Positions 8,994 to 21,755 of a stretch of DNA of 64,000 nucleotides are shown piece after piece. The notes beneath the pieces are model-generated. The model had not been told where the DNA came from, searched no databases, and worked only from the letters and a program-made list of their open reading frames with translations. The stretch lies in NCBI GenBank assembly GCA_002197995.1, contig NGZR01000001.1:1364001-1428000 (forward strand), given 5' to 3'. The translations under genes were made by a program, and so were the position numbers. Positions within the stretch are counted from its first letter, which is position 1, and the number at the start of each line of letters is the position of its first letter. This DNA comes from Gaeumannomyces sp. JS-464. Lineage: Eukaryota > Ascomycota > Sordariomycetes > Magnaporthales > Magnaporthaceae.

Positions 8994-11864
8994 TGCGGGG
9001 GCCGTCCTCCTCCTCCTCGTCGCCGCCGGCCCACGGGTGCATGTACCATCGTCGCCCGTGTTGGGCGTCGTGGGCTCCGAGTCGGCCGGCGCCTCCACCA
9101 CCAGCACCCTATCGCCGCGATCGGGGAGTCCAGCTGCCTCATGTGTCTCCTCTTGGAGAGCGGACACCACAGGCAGCGGTTTCCGGCCTATCCTGCGGTG
9201 CTGCCCGCTGCCGCTGCCGTTGCTGCTGCTGCCGTCCTCGGCGCCGCCCTCGCCGCCCTCGCTGTCCCCGTTCGGCAGCTTGTGCGGGTGCGCGGGAGGC
9301 GCGACTGGCCGCCGCCTGGGGACGACGGTAACCTTGCCCTTCTTGTCCGGCATCGGCAGCGGCGTTCCCGGCGGCGGCAGCGGCTGGCCGCCACCCATGG
9401 GCTTGCTGAGGTCCAGCGGCTCTTCCTCCTCGCCGTCCCCGGACCGGCCGGCCGGGCCGTTCCCTTCGCCATTCCCGCTCCCTCCAGCCCCTCCGCGCTG
9501 CAGCGCATTGAGACCCCAGCGTTTCGCCGTCGCTGCTGCATTCGTCACGGTCAAGAGAGCATTGCGCTTGGGCGAGTCGACCGGCGCGCTGCCGGGAGAG
9601 GAAGCGTTGCTGCCGCCGTTGCCGGCCCCTCCGCCTCCGATGAGGGACTCGTGGGAGACCTTGTGGCGAAGGAAGAAGTTGCGCGTCAGCGTGCCCGTCT
9701 GGTTCTTGATGGATCCCTTGATGGACGCGGCCGACGACATGTCTTCGTCCGTCTTGCCGCTCCCTGAAGACGAGACGGTGTGGCGGCGATCGGGGCGGGA
9801 TGGTGGCTCCAGACCCTTCTCTCGATCTGAATCCGAGACCTCTTTCGAAGATGTGCTGCGCGTGCTACCCGAGGACTTCAGCTTGAGTTTCGAGGTCCGT
9901 GACGACTGCGAGGCGTTATCGGGCACCGGGGCGGAGCCGATGCTAGTCTTGGCCGACAGCTTGGCGATGGCCTGGGCCGCCGGGCTTTCGCTGGGCGGCG
10001 AGGACGACGGCTTGAATAGCTCGGCGTTGGTTGCGTCGGTCCCCACTGTGGGCGACGACGGCGCCGTGAAAGAGCCGGAGCGTTTTGTGCGGGGAATCGG
10101 CGACGAGGCGGCGGATGCCTTGGTCTCGACGCTGGTGCTCGACGACATTGCGGCCTTGAGGTTGCTAGTCTGGGCGCTGGATTTGCCATTGATCTTCCTC
10201 CCAAACAGGCCCGTGTGCGTCGAGTTGCTCGGCTCCAACGCCGGCATGCTGTGGCTCTTCTCGATCGGCGGGAGGTCCTGCGACGACACGGCCGAGGCGG
10301 CAGCCGACTCCTCGGTCTCGTCCACCTCGCCCATCTGCGCGTTGAGCGTCTCGAGGTCGCCCGACGAGACGACGGCGTCGTCGCCCTCAAAGATCCCGCC
10401 CCTCCAACGCTTGTGCTCGGTGTTGAAGAAGGGGATGTCGTCCCAGAAGGGCAGGACGAGCGTCTCGGCCACGACCTCCTTGATGCGGGCCTCGATCTGG
10501 CGGAGGATGACAGTGTACGTGATCTGGCGCGAGCTGATGATGGGCTCGACCGTGGTCTCCATCTTGGGCATGGTCTGGAACGAGAACCAGATGCGGTTGC
10601 TGGGCGGCGGCTTGACCTTGAACAGCACGTGGCCCTCGAGCTTGCGCAGCACCACGGCCAGCACCAGGTTGACCTCGCGGGCCTTGAAGCGAGTGCCGAG
10701 GTCGATGCGGGCGGTAGCCGCCACCTCGATGCGGAAGTTGCCCGTGTACTTGACGTCGGCCTCGACGCCGCACTCGCCCTCGACCGTCAGGTCCTTGAGG
10801 CGCGGGTTCGTGATGTAGGGGGCAGAGTCGCCCGTCTCGATGCCGCGGATGGAGATGTTGGACAGAAACGAGGGCCGCTTGACGCGCGAGATCTTCTTGG
10901 TCAGCTTCTCGCGGATCGCGTTCTCCAGGTCCTTGGTGCCGTAGACGCCGAGGAAGAGACGGCCGATCATTGCGTTGAGCCACCGCGTCTGCAAGTGGTC
11001 CTCGGACGAGTGCAGCTTCTGCACCAGCGAGATGATGTGCTCGACCTTGAACTGCCGCGGCGTCGGGGCCTCGGGGCCGGCCTCGCCACCGAAGCTCTGC
11101 TCCTGGTTCCGCAGCAGCGAGAAGTAGAAGTCCTCCTTGGCCGAGCAGTTCTCCGAGAACAGGTAGAAGGGCTTGGAGAGCTGCGCATCCGCCGTCGCCA
11201 GCTCGGGCCCGTTAGCTCGCCGGCTGAGGCAGATAGCGTTCTTCTTGATGTACAGCTCGCCCTCGGGCGTGGGCAGGTCGTCGTCGCCCGAGAAGATGCT
11301 CACGTCGTGGTGGGCGAGCGACACGACGTGGCGCACCTCGAGCTGCTCGTCGTCGTCGAACAGCATGATGTGGCCGTGTCTCAGCACGACGTAGAAGACG
11401 TTGCCGGCCTTCCGGGGCCGCTGGCTGGGGGCATTCTTGTTGTCCAGAGGCCCGCTGGCCTGCTTGCGGTCGAAGAGGCTGCGGTACATGGTCTGGTACA
11501 CGCTCTGGCTCGGCGCGGCGACGGTGGCGGACCCGACGGGCGTCGACCGCTCGATGGGCTTGGCGTTGATGCCCATGGGCGCATACTCGCGGCAGACGGC
11601 AAAGTAGCCGGCGGCGACGTCGGACTCGTGGTGGGCGCGCGCCTCCCTCGCGAACTTCTTCTGCTGCTGCTGGGCGGCCCTGAGGGCGTCGGTGTCGTCG
11701 CCGGCCTGGACGATGTCGTCACGGCCGCCGTCAGCGCTCGGCGGGTCGAGGTCCGGGCGGTGCGGGAGCGTGTAGTGGGCGTGGGCCAGGACGGCGACGA
11801 CGAGGAGCGGGATGAAGGTGACGCCGCCCAGCAGGTAGGTCACGAGGAAGGCCGTCAGGCCCAT
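8783..11864 (-). CDS. SMP-domain (PH-like) lipid-transfer protein of ER contact sites, Nvj2/TEX2 type
   Basis: A single long minus-strand frame starts at 11864 (MGLTAFLVTYLL). Residues 4-29 form one hydrophobic segment, an ER anchor. A PH-like region spans about 150-255 ('AGNVFYVVLRHGHIMLFDDD'). An SMP lipid-binding domain spans about 295-490 ('WLNAMIGRLFLGVYGT', 'IRGIETGDSAPYITNPRLKD', 'LVLAVVLRKLEGHVLFKVKP'). A long Ser/Pro-rich disordered tail follows. The order TM-PH-SMP is that of yeast Nvj2 and animal TEX2, which move lipids at ER contacts. The last about 90 residues are uncertain: a (GCC)n tract near 8960-8990 encodes Gly or Ala by frame. The acidic frame ('YEDDEGVSAWMDQDDD') and the best terminal frame ('ELKRPPVVVSDEDAK', stop at 8783) differ, so one or two indels or an unseen intron are likely. 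Confidence 0.85.
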
Positions 11865-13110
11865 GGCGGCGGGCGGCAGTCGGCAGTCGGCAGGCGTCTC
11901 TCTTGGGTGGCAGCGTCGGGCTATGCGGGCAGCCTGGCTCGTGCCTTGCAGCTGTCGTGGCTCCTTCGCCTGCGAGGGACTGGGCCGAGGCGGAGAGCTG
12001 ACACGGCGGTCGGGGCGTCCGGCAGCGAGACGATGAATGCCGGCAGCACGAGTCGGGCCCGTCCGGGGTCGGGAATCATGGCATTTCTCAGCAGAGGGTG
12101 CAAAAGTATCCTGGCTGGGAAAGGAGCTTATTTCGGCCGGTGCACATGTAAACGGCGCTGCTCGATCTGACAGTTGGACATTGGCCAAGCGTCCCGTGGC
12201 TTCACCCTGGCTGGTGGCAAGGATCCAGTCCCGTGTCAGCCATTGAATCGCGCTGATAGGCTGCTGCCGGGCCCACCACTCCCGCTGGACCTGCCTGCTG
12301 CTCCCGACCAGACGGGTCCTGGGCCTGCTGGAGCTCAGTGCTGCAGCCCTGGAATGGAAGCCGTCTGGCGCCTTCCCCACGAGCAGCACAGCACGTCAAT
12401 CCGCATCCACCCGGCACTAAAGCCATCAGGTGCGACCAACATACACACAGCATTGGAAGTGTCTACTCGCTTCTTTGGGCTTTGACCGCCAGTCCAGACG
12501 AGCCATCTGGCCTGATATGCCTGATATGCGACGAATCCTAGCGTGCATGCTGGTTGGACACCAGCGCCACATCGCCTCGAGTTATCAGCTGACACTGGTT
12601 GCAGGGCGGGCATCTTTGAGACATGGCACTCAAGCCTTGTTGGCCCGCGCTTGCCCTCGAACCGAGGCCTCGCCATCCAACATGAGGTTGGCCATCGCCA
12701 TAAACCGAGATCCCGAAACGCTAACTTACACACCGACCGACCATCTTCGATCTTCCGACGTCATCAATAAAGCCTTTGCACCATATAGGTGCTTCGTAGA
12801 ATCATTCCAAGGAAAAGATGAAGAAAAGGGGGGGACAAGAAAGAAAAAGAAAACCCCAGTGCTCAATGGTCCGCTGCAGGTATCAAGCCTGCACCTCTGT
12901 CTTTGCTGCGCCGCCCTGCCCTGTACACCAGAAATCAATAAGTGCAAACACCAGTCAGAAACTAATTTCCCTTTGGTCTTTGGTCCGTCCAAGCCAAGCC
13001 AGATCCGGTCCTGCACTAACAACGCGCGGGATGGAGTGAGTCGTGAAAAGCTAGGTAGATAGAAAAAAAAATGATCAAGAAAGAAAACCCTCCCCCTCCC
13101 CTGAACTCTC
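11865..13110. other. Intergenic between SMP gene and ATG3
   Basis: This 1.2-kb stretch holds the promoter and 5' leader of the SMP gene and the 3' end of ATG3, both on the minus strand. I see no additional gene. Confidence 0.55.
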
Positions 13111-14366
13111 TCACACTCCCATGGTGAAATCATGCTCGATCCCTGGCGTTACGCTGGCGATAAACTGCACAAAAGGAAATTGTTCAGGGTCAGCCAAGGG
13201 TTTCGGGCTGCACGAAGCACAAGGTAGGTGATGGTTTCGGCTACTGACCTTGAGGAACACGACAAGATACTGGTCCACCCGAATAGCCACCTCTTGGTCG
13301 GCCACGTCGTCATGCTGGATGTCCTCCCAGTCCTCGTTCTTGTCCGACGACGACTCGGCGGCGCCTGAGACGCTGAGCTTGTTGATCCCATCCGTCAGCC
13401 CCTCCAGCCCGGCCTGGTCGTCAGCCCCGCCAGACTTTAGCTTCTCGCGCCGCTGCTTGAGCGCAGCGTCGGCGCGGTCCAGCAGCGTCTTCATGACGGG
13501 CGCGTGCTTGCATGGATGCACGCTCGCCATCTTGATGTTGTTGGCGAAGAAGGGGAAGTCCTCCAGCGTCACCGTCTTGTCTTTGTAGTCGCCCATGATG
13601 TCCTCCATCATCAGTGGCGGCGCCAGCGGCTGGCCGTTCGGCATGTATCCCGACAGGTACAGCCGGGGCGTCCGGTAGTAGGGAGAGTACATGATGTACA
13701 GTGTGTACGTCCGCCGTCCCCTGCGGGTCATCATTTTCGTGCGAGTTAGCCTGCGCAGTTCCTCCCGTTTTCGAACGGCGCAGCGGCCAGCGAGAACACT
13801 TACGTGGTTTGTCCCGAAGCGTCCGTATCGCGGATGATAGCCTCGTCATCCTCCTCGTCCTCCATGTCCGGGATGTCGTCGTCATCGTCGGGCTGGGCGC
13901 GCTCCCCGGCGTTTCCGGCGTCGTCGACGGTGCGCACCTCGCGGGCCTTGAGCGGCTGGGAGCTGGCCAGCCCGCCCGTGCGCAGCCACCCGTCCTCGTC
14001 GCCGCCGCCGCCGCCCGAAGCGCCGCCCTTGGAGCCGCTTGCGCCGCCGCCGCTCCTGAAGTCGTCGCCATCATCAACGAGGGCCTCTTCCAGGCCGGCG
14101 TCGCCCGCAAAGTTCTCGTTGAGCCGGCGGTTGCACGGCACGTTGCGGGTCACCAGGAACTGCTTGCCGGCCGGCAGGTGGCTCGCCCGGCGGGCCTCGG
14201 AGTCGGCGTCGGCCCAGCTCCAGGTGGGGAACTTGAAGACGAGGTAGTCGCCGGCCGCCACAAATTCCTCGGGGGTGATCTCGCCCGTCTCGCGGAAGGT
14301 CGAGGTGTGCGACACGGGCGCGTAGCGGTCCCGGAGGGTGTTGACAACCGAGTAAAGGCTGTTCAT
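13111..14366 (-). CDS. ATG3: Autophagy E2-like conjugating enzyme Atg3
   Basis: Three exons: 13804-14366, 13249-13720 and 13111-13164, with introns of 83 and 84 bp (GTAAGT and GTCAGT donors, CAG acceptors) that join in frame to 362 residues, close to the usual size. It opens with [20 protein letters not shown], the Atg3 N-terminal helix used for membrane binding. Then come '[18 protein letters not shown]', an acidic flexible insertion and the E2 fold ('[20 protein letters not shown]'). The catalytic Cys is about residue 258 in the HPC motif ('[12 protein letters not shown]'). Atg3 accepts Atg8 from Atg7 and transfers it to phosphatidylethanolamine on the growing phagophore. The reading frame is intact. 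Confidence 0.97.
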
Positions 14367-15420
14367 GGTGGCTGGAGATTGCCGTTTGTTCGCGGCGTTC
14401 CAGGCGTCGATGTGTGGAGAGGGCGTAGGCGGTCGGAGTGTATTTGGAAGGGATGATGCTCAAAGCGCTGTTTATTAGGTCACAAGGAAATGAGGAGATG
14501 GGAAAGATGAAATGGAGGTCCAGGTGCAGGCGATTGAGGATGAGTCTTGAACGCGAGGTCTCGAGTGAGTACCAGATGATGCACTGCCTATTGTCACATG
14601 GTGGGCTGGGTGCGGTGCCTGGTCATGAAGCCCCGCCCGCCAGGTATGCATTCTTATCTTATCGTAGCTGACGCACACCCGGGCGGCCTGCCCGCCCCAG
14701 ACCCCAGCCGCCTGGTTGGCATGGATCTCACGGGCAACCCAGCGGGCTGTTTGTTGCCCATCGTTTGCAGCCATCATCCACTGCAGGGCGTGACGGCGAC
14801 GAAAGACATTCCAGTTCCACAATCCCAACCGCTGCCGTGGGCATCATCCTGCGCAAATATCCCTAATAGAGGTATGGATGCCGATCACGAGTCGATATGC
14901 CAGACTCCTCCTGGCTAGGTAGGACCCATATACCCATCAACCAAACAAAGGGTCGTTCCAAAAGAGCTCGCTGTGGACTGCTGCCAGGTTCTTCTGGGTT
15001 CGTTCTGTGGATGCGACGCGTAGAAATGCCATTTTGCCCGGCTGTGGTTTATTGCGCTCCCCGAATGCTCTCGTGCTCGACCATTTTCTGCTGTGGAGAC
15101 AAGCGAAACTTGGGGGCATGAAAGGTCGTCCTGCTTTGACGTCACCGATCTGGAACGAAGGCGCCTGAAGAATACAGCGGTGATCGAGGACAGGTTTGAA
15201 GAGTTTTCTCTAAAAAGGTCATGATTCCATTCTTCATACATACAAATACAGCATAAGATGCGCGGTACCATGTGTGTGTGTGTGTCATTAAGCACCCGCA
15301 ATTCAAGTGACAGCTAAACCCAGCCCCCAGGTTGGGCCCTGGTGGCGACATAGGGGCGAGCGCCAGATCCCATGGCAGGATGGATGCGACGCGTCCAGCA
15401 GCAGCCGCAAAGCGACGCTT
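14367..15420. other. Intergenic between ATG3 and CWC24
   Basis: ATG3 promoter and CWC24 3' region. A short (TG)n run lies at 15270-15285. No gene found. Confidence 0.55.
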
Positions 15421-16582
15421 TCACTCCTGCTCTTCCTCCTCGTCGCTGACTTCCTCCCCGGCTTCAATCGCCTCCTGCCTCCTCTTGGCCGCCCGCTCCC
15501 GCTTCCTGTCCAGCAGCTTCTGTAGTCTTTTCGCATGGTTGAAGACGCCATTGGTGCCAGAGCCGCACGCCGCGCAGGTCGGGTCCCTCCGGTACCGCTT
15601 GAGGGCGCACGGCTCGCAAAAGTAGTGACCGCACCGGGTCACCACCGGCTGCTTGTACGCCTCGCGGCAGATGATGCACGCGAACGGTATGCTCTCGAGC
15701 AGCGCGTCGTCGGCGTCGTCGTCATCGTCGGCCTTGTTAGCGCCCTTGCCGCGGTCTGCGCTCGCGACCACCGTCCCTCCCAGGTTCTTCTTGCCCTTGG
15801 CCACGTTCTCCCACTCCCGGTCGAGCTGCCACCCCGCCTTGTAGTCCTCTCGCGCGTGTAGGTACTTGCAGTTGTCGCCGAATCCGCAGAAGCCCGTTTG
15901 CTTGTACTGTCGCGGTGGAAAGAGGCTTTTGTCAGCAGCCGCGTAATTGAGGGAGGGAGAAAGAAAAGAGAGCATCTCGCGTGGAGCATGCGCCGCCGGT
16001 ACTGCAGAAGGAATCGTAACTTACATCCTTGCAAACATCTGGCGCAAAGTCTGTCACTGTCACGGTCCGGATGTTTGTCGGCGCCTTGACCGGTCCCACC
16101 GTCCTCGACGGCGCGTCCGGATTCTTTTGCACGAAGCTTGTCTTGTTCGCCAGGCCCTTGTACAGGCCGTCTGGCTGTTGGGCATCGTTAGGCGCGGCAG
16201 GCGGCCTGGCCCTTGTGCTGCCTAGGAGGTTCTTGTACGAGAGCGCGTCGGCGCCGTCCTCGTCATACCAGTTGCTCCGTTTGGTCGCGTCGTTGGAGTC
16301 GGTTATGGGCACGCTCCTGTCGGCCTTGAAGACGGTCGCCGAGAGGTCGTTGCCGTGTGTTCCCGGCCCGGAAGTGGAGGAGGACGTCGTGGCTGCGCCG
16401 TGATTATTCCTCCTTCTCCGCTTCACGCGCTGGCCCGCCTCGTCCTCTGAAGACGAGTAGTCGGAGCTTTCGGAACCGTCCCCAACTGTCGCTGCCGGTG
16501 GAGTCGTTGCCCGCTTTCTGATGTTGGCCTTGGCCTTGGCCCCGCGCCTTTTGAACACTGCGACTGGCGCGGTAGCTTCCAT
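15421..16582 (-). CDS. CWC24: Pre-mRNA splicing factor Cwc24 (CCCH + RING)
   Basis: Two exons, 16025-16582 and 15421-15906, with a 118-bp intron (GTAAGT donor, GACAG acceptor) that joins in phase 0 to 347 residues. The N-terminal half is basic and disordered. The intron splits a CCCH zinc finger: C-x8-C-x5-C-x3-H in 'CKD|YKQTGFCGFGDNCKYLH'. It is followed by 'WQLDREWE' and an acidic linker, then a RING finger 'CIICREAYKQPVVTRCGHYF' continuing to a C..C pair. This CCCH-RING order is that of yeast Cwc24 and human RNF113A, which bind the 5' splice site region of the activated spliceosome before Prp2 remodelling. The tail is charged (EVSDEEEEQE). The frame is intact. Confidence 0.95.
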
Positions 16583-18773
16583 CGTGATGGAAACTGCAGC
16601 TGTTTTCTGGGCGCCGAGTGAGGAATGAAAATCTACCCAGACGATACCACCCCCAAGCTCCCGAATTTGTTACTGCCTACTCCGTAGTTCGCTGGCGTGT
16701 TGCTTACGTAATCACAATCAAGCTGTTCCCCCTTTCTCTGGTACTGCTCCATAACACCTACATCATTACTACGAAAGGGCGGAAGGAAAGGGGAATTAAG
16801 AAAAGGAAATCCTTCACGGGAGTGTTTCTATCCGCCTCTTCCTTTTCTTCTTCCTAGCCGGGACAGCTGGCTCGCGTGCAATCAGGCCGGGGGCGGGGAA
16901 GCGGCGTGCGTGCTGGAGTCAACAACGCACCCAGCCACACCTCCAAGACTCCTTCTCACCGCAAAAGAGACAAAGGCCATTTCCACATTGATTCCCCAGT
17001 ACCTGGCCGCTTACAACTTGGAATTTCTTAGGCGCAAGCCCCAATCGCTTCGATATGCCTAAGCTTTTTAAGTAGCAGACCAGCCAGTTCCGCGCTCTGA
17101 TATGCGCGAGGTTCTGCGCTATCCAAGCTGGAGGGGATGGCGGAGCAGGATTCTAATCTAGGTAGGTACCTAATGTATCTGGGGCTATGGCCCGTGCGAG
17201 GGGCCAACCGAGGCAACACTCATCTTGTCGGCTTGCTTTCACCTCCTTGTATCCTGTTTCTGTATCCTTTCATGTTTTTTCCACTTGTGCGCGTGATGGA
17301 GTGTTGACCGATAAGGCTGCGCTGATCGGGCTCGCCTTGGTAGGTGTGCTCGGGGAATGCTGGACGCAACTCAGTGATGAGCTCGTCGGCAAATCTTCTT
17401 TGAGTGTCGTCGAGTGCCCGCCTCCTTCCAAAACAGGAATAGATCTTCGGAATTTATCCCCTATAAATGTGTGGTTGGATGAGAGGAAGTGATCTGCGCG
17501 TACTTCGCGGCACTCAAAGGGGCAGGGAGAACCTGCAGGTCCTAGCCGCCCGAGCTCCATGGGGGAGACAGGGCATGGATCAAGGGTGCAAGGGTAAGAG
17601 TCATCACACGGGCACTCACTTAGTGTCGCCTGTTGATTGGCTCAGCAAGTATTGTCACATTTTGCCCATGCGGACACAATCAAGACCTGAAAAATTCGCT
17701 TCGAAAAGTGCCACGGCCGGCGCTTAAATTATGCGGCTTGAATTTGGCGGTGGGGACATCAACGTTGCATGTTTCCGCGCCCCATGTGATATTTGCCAAC
17801 GAGCCTTCTTGTGTGAAACTTAAGACTGTACCTAGGTAGGTGCCTACCTATTTCACAGACGATATGCCAGACAAACGAAAGTACCCAGGTACCCGACTAC
17901 CTATTCAATGAAGCCCCCTTTCGTATGTCTACTTGCCCGGGTGGTAGTGCCTAGTCTGGACCACGAACGATACCTCCAGTATAGGTTGACAAAGAAGAAG
18001 AAAAAAAGAAAAAAAAAAGATCCTTGGGCAGATCGCCGACCATCGCCTCTCTAGATGCTACTGACAAGTACCTACCAGGTGCCTTTACCCAGCCTGTGCC
18101 TTCGCAGCCTGCAACTTCCGATGTTTACGTGTGCAACTGTAGGCCCCCGCAGCCCATTCCATGCCGGATTGACACCCCTGAAAAGACTCAAGCGCCCGCC
18201 CATGCACAACCCCTCCCACGGCCAACTGTAGCACGGTGGCAGCTCGGCCAATCAGGGGCACGTAGGTGAGGTACTGTGGAGTGGGCTGTTGGCAGCATCT
18301 TCTGCATGTCCCATCGATCCCGGAACCGCATGCCGACAAGGTGCGTGATCCAATTAGCGTGATGTCCATTCACGGCGCTTACCGACAGGAGTCCTTTGAC
18401 AAAGAGGCTGGAAGTGTCAGCTCGCACTATGGCGCCTCTGGGATGCACCTCCAAGCGCCCAATCTGGCGCGACAGGCGAGTTCGCGGCTTCCATGTCTAC
18501 CGTCCATGGTATCAAAAGGCTCCGCCATCCCGAATAGTTCAGCATGACGACCCTCCTTCTGTACTCATCCCTTCCTGCACCCTCAACTCGCGCCACATGC
18601 TCGCGTTAGGAAGAATCTAGAAGGCAGCACTGTCGTCTCCTTTCGATGCGATCTCGTTATCCTGAAGGCATTGTGACCTCCTTTCTCGCTCCATCCGATC
18701 ACACCCGTCTGGCTCAACGGGAATTTCAACTCCTTCACCCCTTGGCCCATGCGCTGCAGATCAAGTCAACACG
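16583..18773. other. Intergenic, 2.2 kb, no gene supported
   Basis: It contains ACCT/AGGT motifs near 17160, 17830 and 17885 and an A/G-rich run near 17995-18018. The open frames seen on both strands have no family signature or splice-consistent extension. Confidence 0.5.
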
Positions 18774-21635
18774 ATGCGTATCGCCTGCCTTCAATTCGCC
18801 CCGCAGACTGGCGACGTCGATTTCAACCTGAGTAGAGCCGACTCGGTCCTCAGCAAAGCCGACCAAACAGCTCTCCACGATTTAGACGCGATCGTCTGCC
18901 CCGAGTTAGCTTTCACAGGTACGTTTTCCCCGGATGAGGTCTCGTAGAGTGGGTTTAAATATCGAGAACTCTAATAATACCCAAAGGTAGCAACTTCAAC
19001 TCCCTAGAAGACATCTCTCCGTACCTCGAGCCTTCAACTTCGGGTATCACCGCACTCTGGGCCCGTACCACCGCCCTTCGATACAATGCCACTGTTGCTG
19101 TAGGATATCCAGAGAAAGTCAGTGCGAGCTGGTCAGCATCACCGGAATACTACAATTCACTGGTTGTGGTAAACGGAGATGGCGAAACAGTTGCAAACAT
19201 CCGCAAAAGGTCCTTGACCGCTTCGGACAAGAAGTGGGCTTTGGAAAGCAGAGAAGATGGGTTTGTCTCCGCGATCATCGATGGCATCGGGCAGACAACG
19301 ATAGGGATCTCAACTGATCTTTGGTAAGCTTTACTTTCCATTCCCTACCCAAAAATCGCATACTAACTTTTCACATCCTCACACAATGTAGCACCTCTTC
19401 ACCTGACTGCGAATTTGCTCTCCATGCCGTTGAGGCAGCATCCAAGGTCATCCTCGTCACCATGTCCTGGGCAGCCCAGTCGGAAGCGCGCATGTTCAGT
19501 CGCATGCCCTCAGAGCCTGACATGGATGCTCTCACTTCCTGGACCCAGCAGCTCTTGCCTCTGATCTCAATCGAGGGCCGTGAGGAAGTTATTGTTGTTT
19601 TTTGCAACCGCTGTGGCTCGGAAGATGGTGTCGCTTACTCAGGCACCAGCGCCGTCTTGGGCATCAAGGACGGCGAAGTTTCCGTCTATGGTCTGCTTGG
19701 ACGGGGGGTCAAAGAACTTCTTGTCGTCGATACACAGGCCCCCACCGTTTGCAAAGCTAGTCCAAGCCGACAGTGATCAAACATGCCGGCCTCAGGACCC
19801 TCCGTCGGTTCTTCATCAGAGCTCGGAATCCGGGTTCAAGCAATCTCAGCTTAGCCCTGGCTTGGTGCCTGATAGGATGTGGCCGTCCCTCGCTCCAGCC
19901 TCCGAGACAAGGACCAAACCCCGAGTTGCAACGCCACCGAGGCCGGCTCGACACCGGACACGCGAGGGGAGCCCATCGCCAGCAACCACACGTGCCTCGA
20001 GGGCCAAGTCTAAGATTCCCAAACTTCAAATCCCCGGGCAAACCTCCCAAGTCACACACACCGCAACTCCCCACGATGGTGTAAATCGTCGCTTTGACAT
20101 CTCGAGCGAAGAGACGAGCCCGAATGTGGAAACGCCAACATGCCCAAGCCCCGTTCCCGATACGCTGCGACCGCAAATTGTCGCCAAATCAGCCGTGTCT
20201 GGAGATTTGCCTCGGCGCGGAACCAATCAGTCAGCTGCTCCCGGCGCCACTGACCTTCATATGCCTCTGAGCCCGACAACGCCATTCCTAGAGTTCTTTA
20301 GGAACACCTCACCTTCGTCGCCTATGTCGCCATTCTGCTTCCACACGTCGCCATTGCATTCCCCTCAGGCTCCGCGCAACCAGGACAGTCAACTCTACTG
20401 GGTGCCACCTCGCCAGCTGTTGAAGTCGCCAACATCAACAACTATGTCTCCCCTAGACACGCCGATAGACAGGGTTATGTCCATGTTCTCCGTTTGTGCA
20501 CCTGCCTCGCTAGCAGCAACAACCAGTCAGTCGCCTTCTGAACCCCAGGTTTGGGAGGCTAAGCAAGCTCCAGCACCTACGGCAGGGTCGCCGTCCCTGA
20601 ACTCTCAGCCGAACGCAAAACAGCTTCCTGCAGAAGAGCCGCTCTCAGGACCTCGCACTCGGAATACAATTTGCGAGGAGGGCACGCCTCGCGATGAAGC
20701 TCCCATCCCAGAAATAGCGCCCAAAATCCGGTCGGCAAAGACACGCAGCCAGAGCGCAGATATTACCACATCCTTCACAGCATCCCACAACACCGTCCCA
20801 CCTATGGGTACTATTCCGCCTCGGTCTCAGAGCGTAGTCCCCCCCTCGAACGACAAGGCTTTGCCTGCCCCCCCATCAACTGTTGCCCCCAAAGCGCATC
20901 CCGACACTCGCTCGCGATCTACCATTCCCGGCGGCCCCTATCTGCTAGACGCAGTCATTCCAACGATTCGTTTTCCGCTCGAAGCAGCCCCCCATTCGCC
21001 CGACCGAGCAGCCGGCGTGCGCAAACCCGCCACCCCTTGGGACATCCTAGAAGCCGATCCCTCTCTGGATCCGAGAAGAGAGGCCGTCAGGGCGGCAACC
21101 GCGACTCGCTTCAGCGCATTACCTTTACGCCAGGTGACTCTATTGCGCATCAGACCAGTTTGGGCACACATGGGGGGAATGGGATGCTCCTTCTTTGGTT
21201 CCTAGCCCTGATTCTGATAGTCATCTCCGCGGACGAATGCTTGATATCCCAAGACCTTCTTCCATTCCACGGCAGCGGCAAACAACATCAAGTGGATTTG
21301 CTTCTGAAATCCCGAGACCTTCTTCAATACCCCGGCAACGGCGAGGAATATCAAACCGAGGTGACCTGCGCTCTCGAACTCACAAGGCCCACCGGCTCGA
21401 TTACGATCCCAATGACGACATCGTTGCTACGATCAGCAAGATCACACCTGATTGTCCTCACCATGCTGTCAACCGGCCAATGGGTCCAGTTGTACAATCG
21501 GCTGATGGCAGCCTTTACACCATCGAGCTTCCTCAGCATGTCCAAGATCTGGCCATGTCCCTGCTTACCAAGTTACCATCCGACACTCGACTGGATTCAC
21601 GACAAAGTTTGGTACGCAAGAGCCTGGTGTGGTAG
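18774..21635 (+). CDS. Nta1-type carbon-nitrogen hydrolase paralogue A, catalytic Cys missing, long disordered tail
   Basis: Exons 18774-18918, 18987-19323 and 19392 onward, with introns in phases 1 and 2. The nitrilase-fold domain starts MRIACLQFAPQTGDVDFNLS and carries the Glu of 'CPELAFTG', the Lys of 'IRKRSL' and the C-terminal pattern 'EEVIVVFCNRCGSEDG..YSGTSAVLG'. Where the family has the Cys nucleophile ('GICMDL'), this protein reads 'GISTDLC', with Ser at the Cys position. After 'LLVVDTQAP' one extra C in a C5 run (about 19744) shifts the frame, which resumes as 'PPFAKLVQADSDQT'. The tail is Pro/Ser-rich with more apparent frame changes near 21110 and 21195, then two copies of 'IPRPSSIPRQR' and an end at 21635. 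Nta1 deamidates N-terminal Asn/Gln; this copy is probably not an active enzyme. It pairs with the gene at 22976. Confidence 0.75.
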
Positions 21636-21728
21636 CTTGTCAACAAGACCTCGTTCCACATTTTATACCCAGCCCGGTCGTAAGCCGTCCACCCCCCTTC
21701 AGATTCACAGAATCACTGGCAGTGTACC

Positions 21729-21755
21729 AAAAAAAAAAAAAAAAAAAAAAAAAAA
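21729..21755 (+). repeat. Poly-A run, 27 nt
   Basis: Uninterrupted A just downstream of the amidase-like gene. No target-site duplication or upstream element marks it as a retroposon tail. Confidence 0.9.

Noticed and set aside
9037..10818. 593-residue plus-strand open frame
   Set aside because: Also antisense to the SMP gene, Ser/Pro-rich, no motif and no splice-consistent ends.
10215..12170. 651-residue open frame on the plus strand
   Set aside because: It is antisense to the SMP-domain gene. GC-rich codons of the real gene leave long open antisense frames; the peptide is low-complexity and has no domain.
21729..21755. Poly-A run as the tail of a retroposed element
   Set aside because: No reverse-transcriptase relic, processed gene copy or target-site duplication is visible next to it.
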